Below are positions 1 through 8,775 of a stretch of 64,000 bases of DNA, one piece after another; position 1 is the first letter of the stretch, and each line of letters starts with the position of its first letter. The position numbers and the translations under genes were made by a program. The notes under the pieces were generated by a model, which saw only the letters and a list, made by a program, of their open reading frames with translations, had not been told where the DNA came from and made no database searches. Location of the stretch: NCBI RefSeq assembly GCF_002007205.1, contig NZ_LAZS01000012.1, positions 372,001 through 436,000 on the forward strand, in the 5' to 3' direction. The DNA is from Ensifer adhaerens (lineage in GTDB: Bacteria; Pseudomonadota; Alphaproteobacteria; Rhizobiales; Rhizobiaceae).

Positions 1-660
1 TCCGGCCGTGGAATTCACGAGGCCGCCCGCGAGATGTCTGAACGCTTCGGCCGCAGGATCGCGGCGCTCGAATGCGATATCACCGACAGTGCTGCCGTTA
101 AGGCGACACTCGCGCCGCTTGGTCGCATCGATGTGCTCGTCAACAATGCCGGGCTCGAGCGCATTACGCCGGTGACCGACGAAGACGACAGCGTCGAAGA
201 CACGTTCCGACGCATCACCGACATCAACACCAACGGCACCTTCTATGTGACCCGCCATGCGTTGCCGCATATGCGCGCGGGCGCCCGCATCGTCGTCACC
301 GCATCAATCTGGAGCCGGGTCGCCGTGCCCGAGTTCTCCGCCTATATCGCCTCCAAGCACGCCAATCTCGGTTTTACCCGCGTGATGGCCAAGGAACTCG
401 GGGCGAAGGGCATCCGTGTCAACGCCGTCTGCCCCGGTTGGGTGCGCACCGAGGCGGCAATGCTGTCACTCAAGAACATGTCGCTGCGCACCGGCCGCCG
501 CGAACAGGACCTGCTGGACGAGATCGTGGGAGCCCAGGTTCTGCCGGGCCTCTTGGAACCGGAAGACCTCGCTGCACCCTATCTCTTCCTCGCCTCCGAT
601 GGTGCCAAGGACATGACGGGACAGGCGCTGATGCTCGACCGCGGCGAGGTGATGGCATGA
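1..660 (+). CDS. Short-chain dehydrogenase/reductase (5' truncated by window edge)
   Basis: NAD(P)-dependent SDR oxidoreductase, cytosolic; substrate unknown. The frame is open from base 1, so the start and the TGxxxGxG cofactor loop lie outside the window; only its tail (SGRGIHEAARE) is seen. Visible SDR landmarks are the D-I motif after ALEC, the VLVNNAGLE strand-4 motif, NTNGTF with the helix-4 Asn, the strand-5 segment VVTASIW, the active-site YIASKH (YxxxK) and the VNAVCPGWVRTEAA loop. The 3' end overlaps the next SDR by four bases (ATGA), so the two are translationally coupled. Having two different SDRs in tandem suggests successive oxidation steps on one substrate. Confidence 0.9.
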   Translation, partial: SGRGIHEAAREMSERFGRRIAALECDITDSAAVKATLAPLGRIDVLVNNAGLERITPVTDEDDSVEDTFRRITDINTNGTFYVTRHALPHMRAGARIVVTASIWSRVAVPEFSAYIASKHANLGFTRVMAKELGAKGIRVNAVCPGWVRTEAAMLSLKNMSLRTGRREQDLLDEIVGAQVLPGLLEPEDLAAPYLFLASDGAKDMTGQALMLDRGEVMA

Positions 661-1394
661 GCGCGCGCGTTCTTGTCACCGGCGCCTATCGCGGCATCGG
701 CGCGGCCTGCGCACTGGCGTTTGCAGCGACGGGGGCTCGGGTTGCGCTTGCCGATATCCGCCGACCGGACGAGACCGCCGATGCCGCGACACGGGCAGGG
801 GCCGCCGAAACCCTGACGCTTGCCTGCGATGTCTCGGACGAAGGTGCCGTTGCCGCGGTCGGCGAGGCGGTGCGGCAGCGGTTCGGCGGGCTCGACGTCG
901 TGGTCCACTGCGCTGGTGTCATCCATGAAGCGCCGCTGCTGGAAACCCCCGTCGCCGATTTCGACCGGGTGATTGCCATCAATCTGCGCGGCAGCTTCCT
1001 TGTCGGCAAGATGGCGCTGGGTTTGATGGAGGGAACGGCCGAGCAGCCGGCGCGGCTGATCATGATCGCCTCCGACATGGCCCATTACGGCCGTGAGACC
1101 TTCTCGCCCTATGTCGCCTCCAAGCATGGCGTGCTCGGGCTTGTCCGCTCCTGGGCAAAGGAATTTGCGCCGCGCGTGCTGGTCAATGCGATCTGCCCCG
1201 GTCCGATCGATACCGAGATGCTTGGGGCGGCGAACATGAGCGCGGAATGGCGTGCCAGGGAACTGGCGATCCCGCTTGCGCGCTTCGGCAAGCCCGAGGA
1301 GATCGGCGAACTCGCACGGTTTCTCGCCGGCTCCGGCGGGCGCTACTTCACCGGCCAGGGGATCGGCAGCAACGGCGGGAGCATCATGCCATGA
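657..1394 (+). CDS. Short-chain dehydrogenase/reductase, second of tandem pair
   Basis: Complete 245-residue classical SDR. The N-terminal VTGAYRGIGAA is the TGxxxGIG dinucleotide-binding loop at residues 8-14, followed by VALADIR ending strand 2, whose acidic residue favours NAD over NADP. Later landmarks are VVHCAG, the INLRGSF helix-4 Asn, MIASD for the catalytic Ser, YVASKH for Tyr/Lys, and AICPGPIDTEM. The start is the ATG inside the ATGA overlap with the upstream SDR; an in-frame start far upstream would only shadow that gene. The next gene also overlaps by ATGA, so three genes are coupled. The substrate is not identifiable; the context suggests catabolism of a compound taken up by the downstream NCS1 permease. 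Confidence 0.93.
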   Translation: MSARVLVTGAYRGIGAACALAFAATGARVALADIRRPDETADAATRAGAAETLTLACDVSDEGAVAAVGEAVRQRFGGLDVVVHCAGVIHEAPLLETPVADFDRVIAINLRGSFLVGKMALGLMEGTAEQPARLIMIASDMAHYGRETFSPYVASKHGVLGLVRSWAKEFAPRVLVNAICPGPIDTEMLGAANMSAEWRARELAIPLARFGKPEEIGELARFLAGSGGRYFTGQGIGSNGGSIMP

Positions 1395-2281
1395 TCGCAA
1401 ACCTCATTCCCTGGCCAAACGGTGCGAAATGTGCCGCCTCCATCACCTTCGACATGGATGCCGACAGCCTCGTCCATATCGCCCATCCTCAAGACGGTCA
1501 CAGCCGGGTCTCGGCAATCTCGATGCTGCAATACGGGCCAAAAGTGGCGATCCCCCGCATTGTCGAGAGCTACCGGCAACTCGGCATCAAGCAGACCTTC
1601 TTCGTGCCCGCCTGGTGCATCGAGCAATACCCGCAGGCGATCGAAGCAATCCTTGAAGGTGGTCACGAGCTGGCCCATCACGGCTTCCTGCATGAGCACC
1701 CGCGCGAACTCTCGGACGAGGACGAGGCGCATTGGCTCGACCGCGGCATCGAGGTGATCATGCGGGCAAGTGGAAAGCGGCCGCGCGGCTGGCGGGCGCC
1801 GCTCTACAATTTTTCCCATCGATCCGCGGATCTGCTCGTGTCGCGCGGGTTCGACTACGACGCTTCGCTGATGGGCGACGACATTCCCTATCTGCTCGAA
1901 TGCGATGCCGGGCGCCTCGTCGAACTGCCCTCGCACTGGGGCCTCGACGACTGGCCGCAATATGTCCAGTCGATGGACCTCGATTACATGATGCCGATCC
2001 GCGCGCCGGAACAGGGCTTCGCCGCTTTCGCGCAGGAATTCGAGGCGGCCTATCGCCATGGCGGGCTCTGGGTGCCGGTCGTTCACCCCTTCGCCACCGG
2101 CCGGTTGGCGCGCTGGGAGGTGGTGCACCGCTTTCTCGAACAGGTTCTTTCGCGTGGTGACGTCTGGTTCGCGCCGATGGAGGAGATCGCCGCCCATGTG
2201 CGGCGCGTTGTCGAAAACGGCAGCTGGTCGCCGAGGATAGACCGGCTGCCCTTCTATTCCGAGCCCGTCACGGTTCGGTAG
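1391..2281 (+). CDS. Polysaccharide deacetylase-fold hydrolase (PuuE/PgdA-like, possible imidase)
   Basis: A 296-residue NodB-fold protein. SITFDMDAD near residue 19 carries the metal-site Asp pair, GGHELAHHGFLHEHP carries the H-x-x-x-H-type metal ligands, and GWRAPLYN is the RxP motif. The first 35 residues resemble the PuuE/Helicobacter PgdA subgroup, whose characterised members act on allantoin or small cyclic imides/amides rather than on polysaccharide. There is no signal peptide, arguing for a cytosolic small-molecule substrate. It overlaps the SDR before it by ATGA and lies upstream of an NCS1 permease, the transporter family of allantoin, hydantoins and nucleobases. Family is secure; the imidase or amidohydrolase role is inferred from context. 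Confidence 0.85.
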   Translation: MIANLIPWPNGAKCAASITFDMDADSLVHIAHPQDGHSRVSAISMLQYGPKVAIPRIVESYRQLGIKQTFFVPAWCIEQYPQAIEAILEGGHELAHHGFLHEHPRELSDEDEAHWLDRGIEVIMRASGKRPRGWRAPLYNFSHRSADLLVSRGFDYDASLMGDDIPYLLECDAGRLVELPSHWGLDDWPQYVQSMDLDYMMPIRAPEQGFAAFAQEFEAAYRHGGLWVPVVHPFATGRLARWEVVHRFLEQVLSRGDVWFAPMEEIAAHVRRVVENGSWSPRIDRLPFYSEPVTVR

Positions 2282-2383
2282 CCGGCAGCGGGTTTGCCCG
2301 CTTCCGAAGATCGGCGGCTGATGGAGCCGCAATGGACTTCGCGGAAAGACGCCAGAAGGCGCGACGCGAAAAGGGGAACGACG

Positions 2384-2554
2384 ATGGAAAACAACGATAT
2401 CGCCTGGCAACAGGAACTGGCGCGGCGCGCGCGCATCTATGAGGACGTCGAGGCGGGAGACCGTTTCGAGGGCACGATGAGCACGCTCGACTATTGCGGC
2501 ATGACCGTACTGACGCTGGTGCTCGTCGTCGGCTTCTGGCTCTGGGGGGCTTGA
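2384..2554 (+). CDS. Small single-span membrane protein (56 aa) next to the NCS1 permease
   Basis: The start ATG is preceded by an AAGGGG-type ribosome binding site 6-8 bases upstream; longer in-frame starts would add a Lys/Arg-rich non-native leader. Residues 1-30 are polar and charged. Residues 36-55 (MTVLTLVLVVGFWLWG) form one membrane span running to the C-terminus, predicting an N-in orientation. The stop is one base before the permease ATG, so the two are almost certainly co-translated. Function unknown. It may be an accessory subunit of the permease, comparable in position to small subunits that accompany other symporters; this is inference from spacing and topology only. Confidence 0.75.
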   Translation: MENNDIAWQQELARRARIYEDVEAGDRFEGTMSTLDYCGMTVLTLVLVVGFWLWGA

Positions 2555-2555
2555 G

Positions 2556-4019
2556 ATGACCGATCATGTCGCACACGAACATCTCTCCACGTTGAAGACC
2601 GAGCAGGAAGAGGCCGCCCGCAATCGCGCGGCCGCCGAGCGCGGTGACGCGCCATTGCTGCCTTCAGAAAGGCTGTGGGGTTTCTGGGAATTCACCTATG
2701 CCAATTCGGCGCTGGCGATCGCCACCTGGGCCTTTCTGATCGGTGGCTCCGTCGGCCTCTTCGTCGGGCCGAAGGAGGGCATCGCCGCGATCGTCATCGG
2801 CAATATCGTCGGCGTGGTGCTGACGGCCCTTGCCACCACCACCATGTCCGGCCGCTACGGGGTCGAGCAGTTCGTCGCGCTGCGCAGCCAGTTCGGCTAC
2901 AACGGCAGCCGGGTCGTGTATGTGCTCGCCGTGGTCATCCTGACCATGGGCTGGCTTGCAGTCCTTGCGATGATGTTCGGCCGCTCGATCGACGGGCTGA
3001 TGGCGTTGAGCGCCGGCGAGGCGGCCAATCCGACTGGTGCCAAGATGATCATCGCGGCCATCGGCGCGATCCTGCTCACCTGGTTCATCGTCGCCAAGGG
3101 GCCGACCTCGATCAAGTTCTTCAACATGGTCGTGTCGCCGGCGCTGGTGCTCTTGATGGTGGCGATGCTTTACCTCATCCTCAGCCATCACTCGATCGGC
3201 GAACTCCTCGCGCTGCCGGCCCTTGCCCCGCCGTTTGAGGACAAGACGCTGAACTTCATCGTCGCGGTCGAGGTCAATCTCGCCGCCGGCTTCTCCTGGT
3301 GGCCCTATATCGGCAACCTCGCGCGGCTGACCAAGAACGAGCGCACCGCCTTCTGGCCGAATATCCTCGGCATCTTCGGGGCGGCGGCCCTCGGCGAGAT
3401 CGTCGGCTTGCTGGCCGCCGTCGCGCTCGGCGAAAGCGATCCGACGATCTGGATGACGAAGATCGCCGGTCCGATGATCGGCATCGTCGCGCTGCTTTTC
3501 GTCGCCTTCGCCAACATGACCTCGATGGCAAACATCCTCTACACCTCGATCGTCGGCCTCAGGCAGGTCGGAACCGCATCGGTTCGCGCCATTTCCTGGG
3601 GCGCGATCCTGTTCCTCTTCTGCCTCATCCCGTTCGGGCTCGTGGTCTTCTACCCGCAGATGTATGACGGTTTCTTCATCTTTCTCGTCTGGACTTCGGC
3701 GCTGAATTCCGCGCTCGCCGGCATCGGCATCGCCGACTACTTCTTCCTGCGTGGCCAGAAGCTCGACATGCGCAGCCTGCACGGGCCGCAGGAAAACGGA
3801 CCCTATCGGTTCTGGGCGGGCTTCAACCCCATCGGGCTCTTTGCCCTCGCGGTCGGCTTCATCGTCTATGTCGCCGTCTTCAACCCGCAGACGCTCGCAA
3901 GCCTGCCGGCTTTCAAATACCTGACCGCCTCCGTGCCGTCCTGCCTTGCTGCAGGCGCCGTCCACTACGTGCTCACGCGGCTTTTTGCCCGTGGCCGTGG
4001 CTGGGGCCAATACCCGTAA
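2556..4019 (+). CDS. NCS1-family cytosine/purine/allantoin-type permease
   Basis: A 487-residue polytopic inner-membrane protein with about 12 hydrophobic spans. A 45-residue polar N-terminus is followed by LWGFWEFTYANSALAIATW, the typical first span of NCS1 permeases; GFSWWPYIGNLARLT in the middle and IADYFFLRGQKLD near the C-terminus are also family-like. NCS1 carriers use Na+ or H+ to import nucleobases, hydantoins, allantoin or vitamins. The gene sits between the small membrane protein and the GMC oxidoreductase and very likely brings in the substrate that the deacetylase-fold hydrolase and SDRs process. The exact substrate cannot be read from the sequence. Confidence 0.88.
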   Translation: MTDHVAHEHLSTLKTEQEEAARNRAAAERGDAPLLPSERLWGFWEFTYANSALAIATWAFLIGGSVGLFVGPKEGIAAIVIGNIVGVVLTALATTTMSGRYGVEQFVALRSQFGYNGSRVVYVLAVVILTMGWLAVLAMMFGRSIDGLMALSAGEAANPTGAKMIIAAIGAILLTWFIVAKGPTSIKFFNMVVSPALVLLMVAMLYLILSHHSIGELLALPALAPPFEDKTLNFIVAVEVNLAAGFSWWPYIGNLARLTKNERTAFWPNILGIFGAAALGEIVGLLAAVALGESDPTIWMTKIAGPMIGIVALLFVAFANMTSMANILYTSIVGLRQVGTASVRAISWGAILFLFCLIPFGLVVFYPQMYDGFFIFLVWTSALNSALAGIGIADYFFLRGQKLDMRSLHGPQENGPYRFWAGFNPIGLFALAVGFIVYVAVFNPQTLASLPAFKYLTASVPSCLAAGAVHYVLTRLFARGRGWGQYP

Positions 4020-4037
4020 CGCCTGGAGAAGACCGCC

Positions 4038-5723
4038 ATGAGCGATACCTACGACTACATCATCATCGGCGCAGGATCAGCCGGCTGCGTGCTCGCCAAC
4101 CGCCTGTCCGAGGACCCGTCCATCAGGGTGCTGGTTCTTGAATTCGGCGGCAGCGACAAGTCGATCTTCATCCAGATGCCGACGGCGCTTTCGATCCCGA
4201 TGAACGGAACGAAGTACAATTGGAAATACATGACCCTGCCGGAGCCCGGTCTCGACGGCCGGCGCGTGCATTGCCCGCGCGGCAAGGTCATCGGCGGCTC
4301 GTCCTCGATCAACGGGCTCGTCTACATGCGCGGCCACGCCAGCGATTTCGACGAGTGGGAGGAACTAGGCGCGCGCGGCTGGCGCTACGCCAATTGCCTA
4401 CCCTATTTCCAGCGCGCCGAAAGCTGGCAGGACGGAGGCGACAGCTATCGCGGCGCCTCAGGTCCGCTTGCGACCAATGCCGGCAACGGGATGAAAAACC
4501 CGCTCTACGGTGCTTTTGTCGAAGCCGGCCGCGAGGCGGGCTACATCACCACAGACGACCCGAACGGGCACATGCAGGAGGGCTTCGGGCCGATGCACAT
4601 GACCGTCAAGGACGGCGTGCGCTGGTCGACGGCCAACGCCTATCTGAAGCCGGCGATGGGGAGGCCGAACCTCACGGTCATCACCCATGCGATGACGCGG
4701 CGCGTGCTTGTCGAAGGCAAGCGCGCCGTCGGCGTCGAATACGAACTCGGCGGCGAGCGTCATGTCGCACGCGCCAACCGCGAGGTGCTGATTTCCTCCG
4801 GACCGATCGGATCACCGCACCTGTTGCAGCGCTCCGGTATCGGGCCAGCCGCCGTGCTGCAGAATGCCGGTGTTCCCGTGCTGCACGATCTGCCAGGGGT
4901 TGGCGAGAACCTGCAGGATCATTCCGAGGTCTACATCCAGTATGCCTGCAAAGAGCCGATCACGCTCAACGGCAAGATGGGGCTCTTCAGCAAGGCTTTG
5001 ATAGGGGCCGAATGGCTCTTGTTCAAGAAGGGGCTTTCGGTCTCCAATCACTTTGAAAGCGGCGGCTTCATTCGCTCCGACGCTTCGCTCCAATGGCCGG
5101 ATATCCAGTTCCACTTCCTGCCGGCCGCCATGCGCTACGACGGCAAGAAGCCGCTCGACGGCCACGGTTTCATGGTGCTGACCGGACCGAACAAGCCGAA
5201 GAGCCGCGGCTATGTCCGGCTTCGCTCTCCGGAGGCCCATGAACAGCCCGATATCCTTTTCAATTATCTCGACCGCGAGGAGGACCGCGAGGGCTTCCGC
5301 CGCTGCCTGCGGCTGACGCGCGAAATCATCGCCCAGCCGGCCTTCGACCGCTTTCGCGGCGAGGAAATGGCGCCGGGCAAGGATGTTCGAAGCAACGACG
5401 AGATCGACGCCTGGGTGCGCGAGACAATGGAGAGCACTTACCACCCTTGCGGCTCCTGCCGCATGGGTGAGGACGGAATGGCGGTCGTCGACAGCGAGCT
5501 CAAGGTCCACGGCATCAACGGGCTGAGGGTGATCGACAGTTCCGTCTTTCCGTCGGAGCCGAACGCCAACCTCAATGCCCCCACGATCATGCTGGCGGAA
5601 CGTGCCTCCGACATGGTGCGCGGCAAGCCACTGCTCGCGGCTTCCAACGCCGCAGTCGGCGTCGCTCCCGGCGTCGGCGCAACGCAGCGCAGTGGAAAGC
5701 CGCTTCGCGCCGTCCGGCAATGA
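4038..5723 (+). CDS. GMC-family FAD-dependent oxidoreductase (choline dehydrogenase-like)
   Basis: A 561-residue glucose-methanol-choline oxidoreductase. [19 protein letters not shown] at residues 6-24 is the ADP/FAD-binding loop; [20 protein letters not shown] near residues 78-97 is GMC signature 1; [19 protein letters not shown] near residue 255 is signature 2. At the C-terminus, [11 protein letters not shown] supplies the catalytic His (about 469) and [13 protein letters not shown] the second catalytic Asn (about 512). It would oxidise an alcohol to an aldehyde with FAD, passing electrons to the respiratory chain or oxygen. Similarity to BetA is general, and no betaine genes are nearby, so choline is not assumed. 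Last gene of the left operon, convergent with the MocR gene. Confidence 0.92.
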   Translation: MSDTYDYIIIGAGSAGCVLANRLSEDPSIRVLVLEFGGSDKSIFIQMPTALSIPMNGTKYNWKYMTLPEPGLDGRRVHCPRGKVIGGSSSINGLVYMRGHASDFDEWEELGARGWRYANCLPYFQRAESWQDGGDSYRGASGPLATNAGNGMKNPLYGAFVEAGREAGYITTDDPNGHMQEGFGPMHMTVKDGVRWSTANAYLKPAMGRPNLTVITHAMTRRVLVEGKRAVGVEYELGGERHVARANREVLISSGPIGSPHLLQRSGIGPAAVLQNAGVPVLHDLPGVGENLQDHSEVYIQYACKEPITLNGKMGLFSKALIGAEWLLFKKGLSVSNHFESGGFIRSDASLQWPDIQFHFLPAAMRYDGKKPLDGHGFMVLTGPNKPKSRGYVRLRSPEAHEQPDILFNYLDREEDREGFRRCLRLTREIIAQPAFDRFRGEEMAPGKDVRSNDEIDAWVRETMESTYHPCGSCRMGEDGMAVVDSELKVHGINGLRVIDSSVFPSEPNANLNAPTIMLAERASDMVRGKPLLAASNAAVGVAPGVGATQRSGKPLRAVRQ

Positions 5724-5838
5724 TGAGCCTGGAGAGGGTGGTGCGTCATGTTGCGCGGTATCGGTTACGTGGCCGCCCGGCGGCTTCGCGGCGATGACGA
5801 GGACCCGGAGGATTGGGCCATGGCGGTCGAAAGGCTCC

Positions 5839-7389
5839 TCAACCGCCTGATCGCCCAATGCGGCCTTGCGATCGGGCGATCGCATCGGCCAGCCGGAAAA
5901 GAAGAGGCCTCATTCGATCCGCCGGAACGCCGGCATAGCCCAGAATGAGCGCATCCGGCTGAGGCGTGGCGATCGTGTAGTCGGACAGGGGATAGCATTG
6001 CAGTCCTGCATCGAGCACGGCACGGTGCGAGGCCTGGTCTTCCCGGCCGCCGTCCAGCCAGGCGAGTGCGTTAAGTCCGCTTTCTGAGCAGTCGATGCGG
6101 GCAAGTCCGGCAAGCGCATCCCGCCCGGCTAACATGAAAGCCTCGCGGCGCTCGGCGTAAAGGCCGCGCATCCGGCGCAGATGGCTGGCAAAGTGACCGC
6201 CGCCGATGAACTCGGCGAGCGCGAGCTGGGTTTCCACCGGAACGCTGCGGTGGATCAGCCCCGAGAGCGTGCGAAATGTCCCGACGAGTTGAGGTGGCAG
6301 GACGAGAAAGCCGACGCGGATGCCCGGATAGAGCGCCTTGCTGAAACTGCCCGCGTAGATCACCCGGTCGTCGCTGTCGATGGAGCGCATCGAAGGCAAA
6401 GGCGCGCCGTCGTAGCGGAATTCGCTGTCGTAGTCGTCCTCGATGATCCAGGCGTCGCTCGCCCTCGCCCATTCGAGCAGGGCGAGCCGGCGCGGCAGCG
6501 ATAGGGTGATGCCGAGCGGGTGGTGACGCGACGGCATGACGAAGGCGAGCCGCGCGTCGGGATAGCGAGCCATCGCGCCGTCGACATCCATGCCGTCGGC
6601 ATCGGTATTGGCCGGACACAGCCGCAGCCCGAGCGTGCGAAACAGGTTGCTGGTGGTCACGGGTCCCGGATCCTCGAACCATATCCCGTCGCCAGGATCG
6701 GCAAGCGCCAAAGCCGAAAGCGTGAAGGCGGCATGGCCTCCGGGCGTGATGACGATCTGATCGGGATCGCACGGATCTCGCCGGTGCAGGGCCAGATATT
6801 CGGCGATCCTCTGGCGAAGCACCAGTTCGCCCGCGACGTCGCCATAGCCCATGGCCACGGCCTTGCCGCCGCGCGTCACGGCGTTCCAGCATTTCCTCCA
6901 GACAGCGAAGGGAAACCGGTCGAGCGCCGGACGGTTGGGGAGGAAAGGCCTGTCTTCCATTTGGCCGATATCGGCCGACATCCGGCATGACAGGTCGCCA
7001 ATTCGCGATAGCCGCGGCGGGGCGCGGTCGGCGACATCGTGGCGGGTGGGCATCGACAGCGGCTTTGCCGGTTGGCGCGGCAAGGCGGCCGAGACGAAAG
7101 TGCCGGCCCCCTGTCTTGCCTCCAGATAGCCCTCCGCCTTCAAGTTATCGAGCACCCGCACCAGCGTCTGGCGCGACAGCCCCAGTTCCTCGGCAAGGAT
7201 GCGGCTTGCGGGGAGCCTTGTTCCGGCGCGCAGGTGCCCTTTCAGGATCGCCATGCGCAATTGGTCCTGCACCTGGCGGAATTTCGGCAGGGCGACTGTC
7301 GCATCGAGGCGAAGGAAAGGCAGGATTGGCCCTTCAAGCTGTTTGACCACCGGTGCGCCTCCAAAAATTGGTACAGTAGAATGCACCAT
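5839..7389 (-). CDS. MocR-type regulator (GntR winged helix + aminotransferase domain)
   Basis: About 516 residues. Residues 30-95 form a GntR winged helix (QVQDQLRMAILKGHLRAGTR, then SRILAEELGLSRQTLVRVLD), followed by a class-I aminotransferase-like domain of about 370 residues. IIEDDYDSEFRYDG is the PLP-ring Asp region and YAGSFSKALYPGIRVGFL contains the PLP-binding Lys. MocR proteins use PLP or PLP adducts as effectors rather than catalysing transamination. Starts are TTG at 7413 or ATG at 7389; the ATG is used here because neither has a clear ribosome site and the ATG already lies 30 residues upstream of the domain. It is divergent from the ABC operon beginning at 7578, which it most likely controls. 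Confidence 0.88.
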   Translation of the reverse strand: MVHSTVPIFGGAPVVKQLEGPILPFLRLDATVALPKFRQVQDQLRMAILKGHLRAGTRLPASRILAEELGLSRQTLVRVLDNLKAEGYLEARQGAGTFVSAALPRQPAKPLSMPTRHDVADRAPPRLSRIGDLSCRMSADIGQMEDRPFLPNRPALDRFPFAVWRKCWNAVTRGGKAVAMGYGDVAGELVLRQRIAEYLALHRRDPCDPDQIVITPGGHAAFTLSALALADPGDGIWFEDPGPVTTSNLFRTLGLRLCPANTDADGMDVDGAMARYPDARLAFVMPSRHHPLGITLSLPRRLALLEWARASDAWIIEDDYDSEFRYDGAPLPSMRSIDSDDRVIYAGSFSKALYPGIRVGFLVLPPQLVGTFRTLSGLIHRSVPVETQLALAEFIGGGHFASHLRRMRGLYAERREAFMLAGRDALAGLARIDCSESGLNALAWLDGGREDQASHRAVLDAGLQCYPLSDYTIATPQPDALILGYAGVPADRMRPLLFRLADAIARSQGRIGRSGG

Positions 7390-7577
7390 AATGGACGTTT
7401 CTTCGTCGTCCAATTGTTACATCCTGTCCCTACACGAAAACGCACCGATGCAGCCCTTCGCAGGACGCGGACAAGGTGCGGGGGAACCGGGACAGGCGGC
7501 GGTGCCGACGACCGGATGCAAGTACAAAAAGCAGCCATCGCCCACGATCCGTCGTCGACGGTCAACAGGAGGAATTC

Positions 7578-8696
7578 ATGAACAAGCTTCTATCGCGCGC
7601 AACCAGCCGCGCCTTCGTCTTCACACTCGCCCTGGCGACGGCCCTGCCGGGTCTTGCCCACGCTGAGGCATCGCAAGAGCTGGTCGCTGCCGCAACGAAG
7701 GAAGGCATGTTGACCGTCATTGCGCTTCCGCACGACTGGTGCAACTACGGCGAGGTCATCGCCGGCTTCAAGGCGAAGTATCCGGGCATCGAGGTCAACG
7801 AGCTGAACCCTGACGCCGGTACCGCCGACGAGTTGGAAGCCATCCGGGCAAACAAGGGCAACACGGGTTCGCAGGCGCCTGACGTCGTCGATCTTGGCCT
7901 GGCTTTTGCGCCGGCTGCCGCCAAGGAGGGCCTCCTTCAACCCTACAAGGTGGCGACCTGGGACGAAATTCCTGAAAACATCAAGGACGAGCAAGGCTAT
8001 TGGTACGGCGACTACTACGGCGTCATGGCCTTCGGTGTGAACAAGGATCTGCTTGAGACCGTACCGGCCGACTGGTCGGATCTGTCGAAGTCGGAGTACG
8101 CCGGGGCCGTCGCACTCACCGGCGATCCACGGTCTTCCGCACAGGCGATCCTGGCGCTGATGTCGGCATGCATCTCGCGAGGCGCCAAGCCCGGAGCGGA
8201 ATCGGGCGGCAAGGGCCTGGAGCTCTTTGCGGAACTGAACAAATCCGGCAATTTCGTGCCTGTGCTCGGCAAGGCCGGCACGATCGCGCAGGGGCAGACG
8301 CCGATCGTCGCCGCCTGGGACTACAATCTGCTCGCCTGGCGTGACGCGTTGAAAGGCAACCCGCCGATGGACGTCGTCGTACCGGCAAGCGGTGTCGTCG
8401 CCGGGGTCTATGTTCAGGCAATCTCGGCTTACGCGCCGCATCCGAACGCCGCCAAGCTCTGGATGGAGTATCTCTATTCCGACGAAGGCCAGACCGGCTG
8501 GCTCAAGGGCTACTGCCATCCGGCGCGCTTCAATGCCATGTTGAAGGCCGGCAAGTTCCCGCAGGAGCTGCTCGACAAGCTGCCGCCTGCCGAAGCCTAT
8601 GAAAAGGCGATCTTCCCGACGGTCGACGAGCTTTCCGCCAACAAGACGGCGATCGTCGAGGGCTGGGACAAGGTGGTCGGCGCCAACGTGAAGTAA
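7578..8696 (+). CDS. ABC transporter periplasmic substrate-binding protein (PotD/AfuA-like)
   Basis: A 372-residue secreted binding protein. An AGGAGG site lies five bases upstream of the ATG. Residues 1-29 (MNKLLSRATSRAFVFTLALA to LAHA) are a Sec signal peptide. The mature part begins EASQELVAAATKEGMLTVIA, the pattern of the Fe3+/polyamine/2-aminoethylphosphonate-type binding-protein superfamily, and has a single hinge-linked two-lobe length. The Fe3+-binding Tyr pair typical of FbpA is not evident, so an organic ligand is more likely. It heads an operon with two permeases, an ATPase, a TIM-barrel isomerase-like protein and a phosphatase, which points to a phosphorylated sugar or polyol as in AfuA systems. 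That ligand is inference. Confidence 0.9.
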   Translation: MNKLLSRATSRAFVFTLALATALPGLAHAEASQELVAAATKEGMLTVIALPHDWCNYGEVIAGFKAKYPGIEVNELNPDAGTADELEAIRANKGNTGSQAPDVVDLGLAFAPAAAKEGLLQPYKVATWDEIPENIKDEQGYWYGDYYGVMAFGVNKDLLETVPADWSDLSKSEYAGAVALTGDPRSSAQAILALMSACISRGAKPGAESGGKGLELFAELNKSGNFVPVLGKAGTIAQGQTPIVAAWDYNLLAWRDALKGNPPMDVVVPASGVVAGVYVQAISAYAPHPNAAKLWMEYLYSDEGQTGWLKGYCHPARFNAMLKAGKFPQELLDKLPPAEAYEKAIFPTVDELSANKTAIVEGWDKVVGANVK

Positions 8697-8710
8697 TCCT
8701 CCGCTTGAGA

Positions 8711-8739
8711 GAGAGGCTTCACTGGTCGTGACGCCTCTC
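8711..8739 (+). promoter_or_regulatory. Intercistronic stem-loop after the binding-protein gene
   Basis: GAGAGGC pairs with GCCTCTC, and inside it TCAC pairs with GTGA around a five-base loop, with one internal mismatch. It lies 14 bases after the stop of the binding-protein gene and 37 bases before the first permease start. Hairpins in this position commonly protect or attenuate mRNA so that the binding protein is made in excess over the membrane subunits. No T-run follows, so full termination is unlikely. Role inferred from position. Confidence 0.5.
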
Positions 8740-8775
8740 GCCCCCTTTGGCGCAATTTTCCCAGGGACAAATCCG

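Noticed and set aside
2664-4010. 448-codon reverse frame opposite the NCS1 permease
   Set aside because: Composition is rich in Asp/Glu/Arg/His, as expected for the antisense of a hydrophobic gene; no domain pattern.
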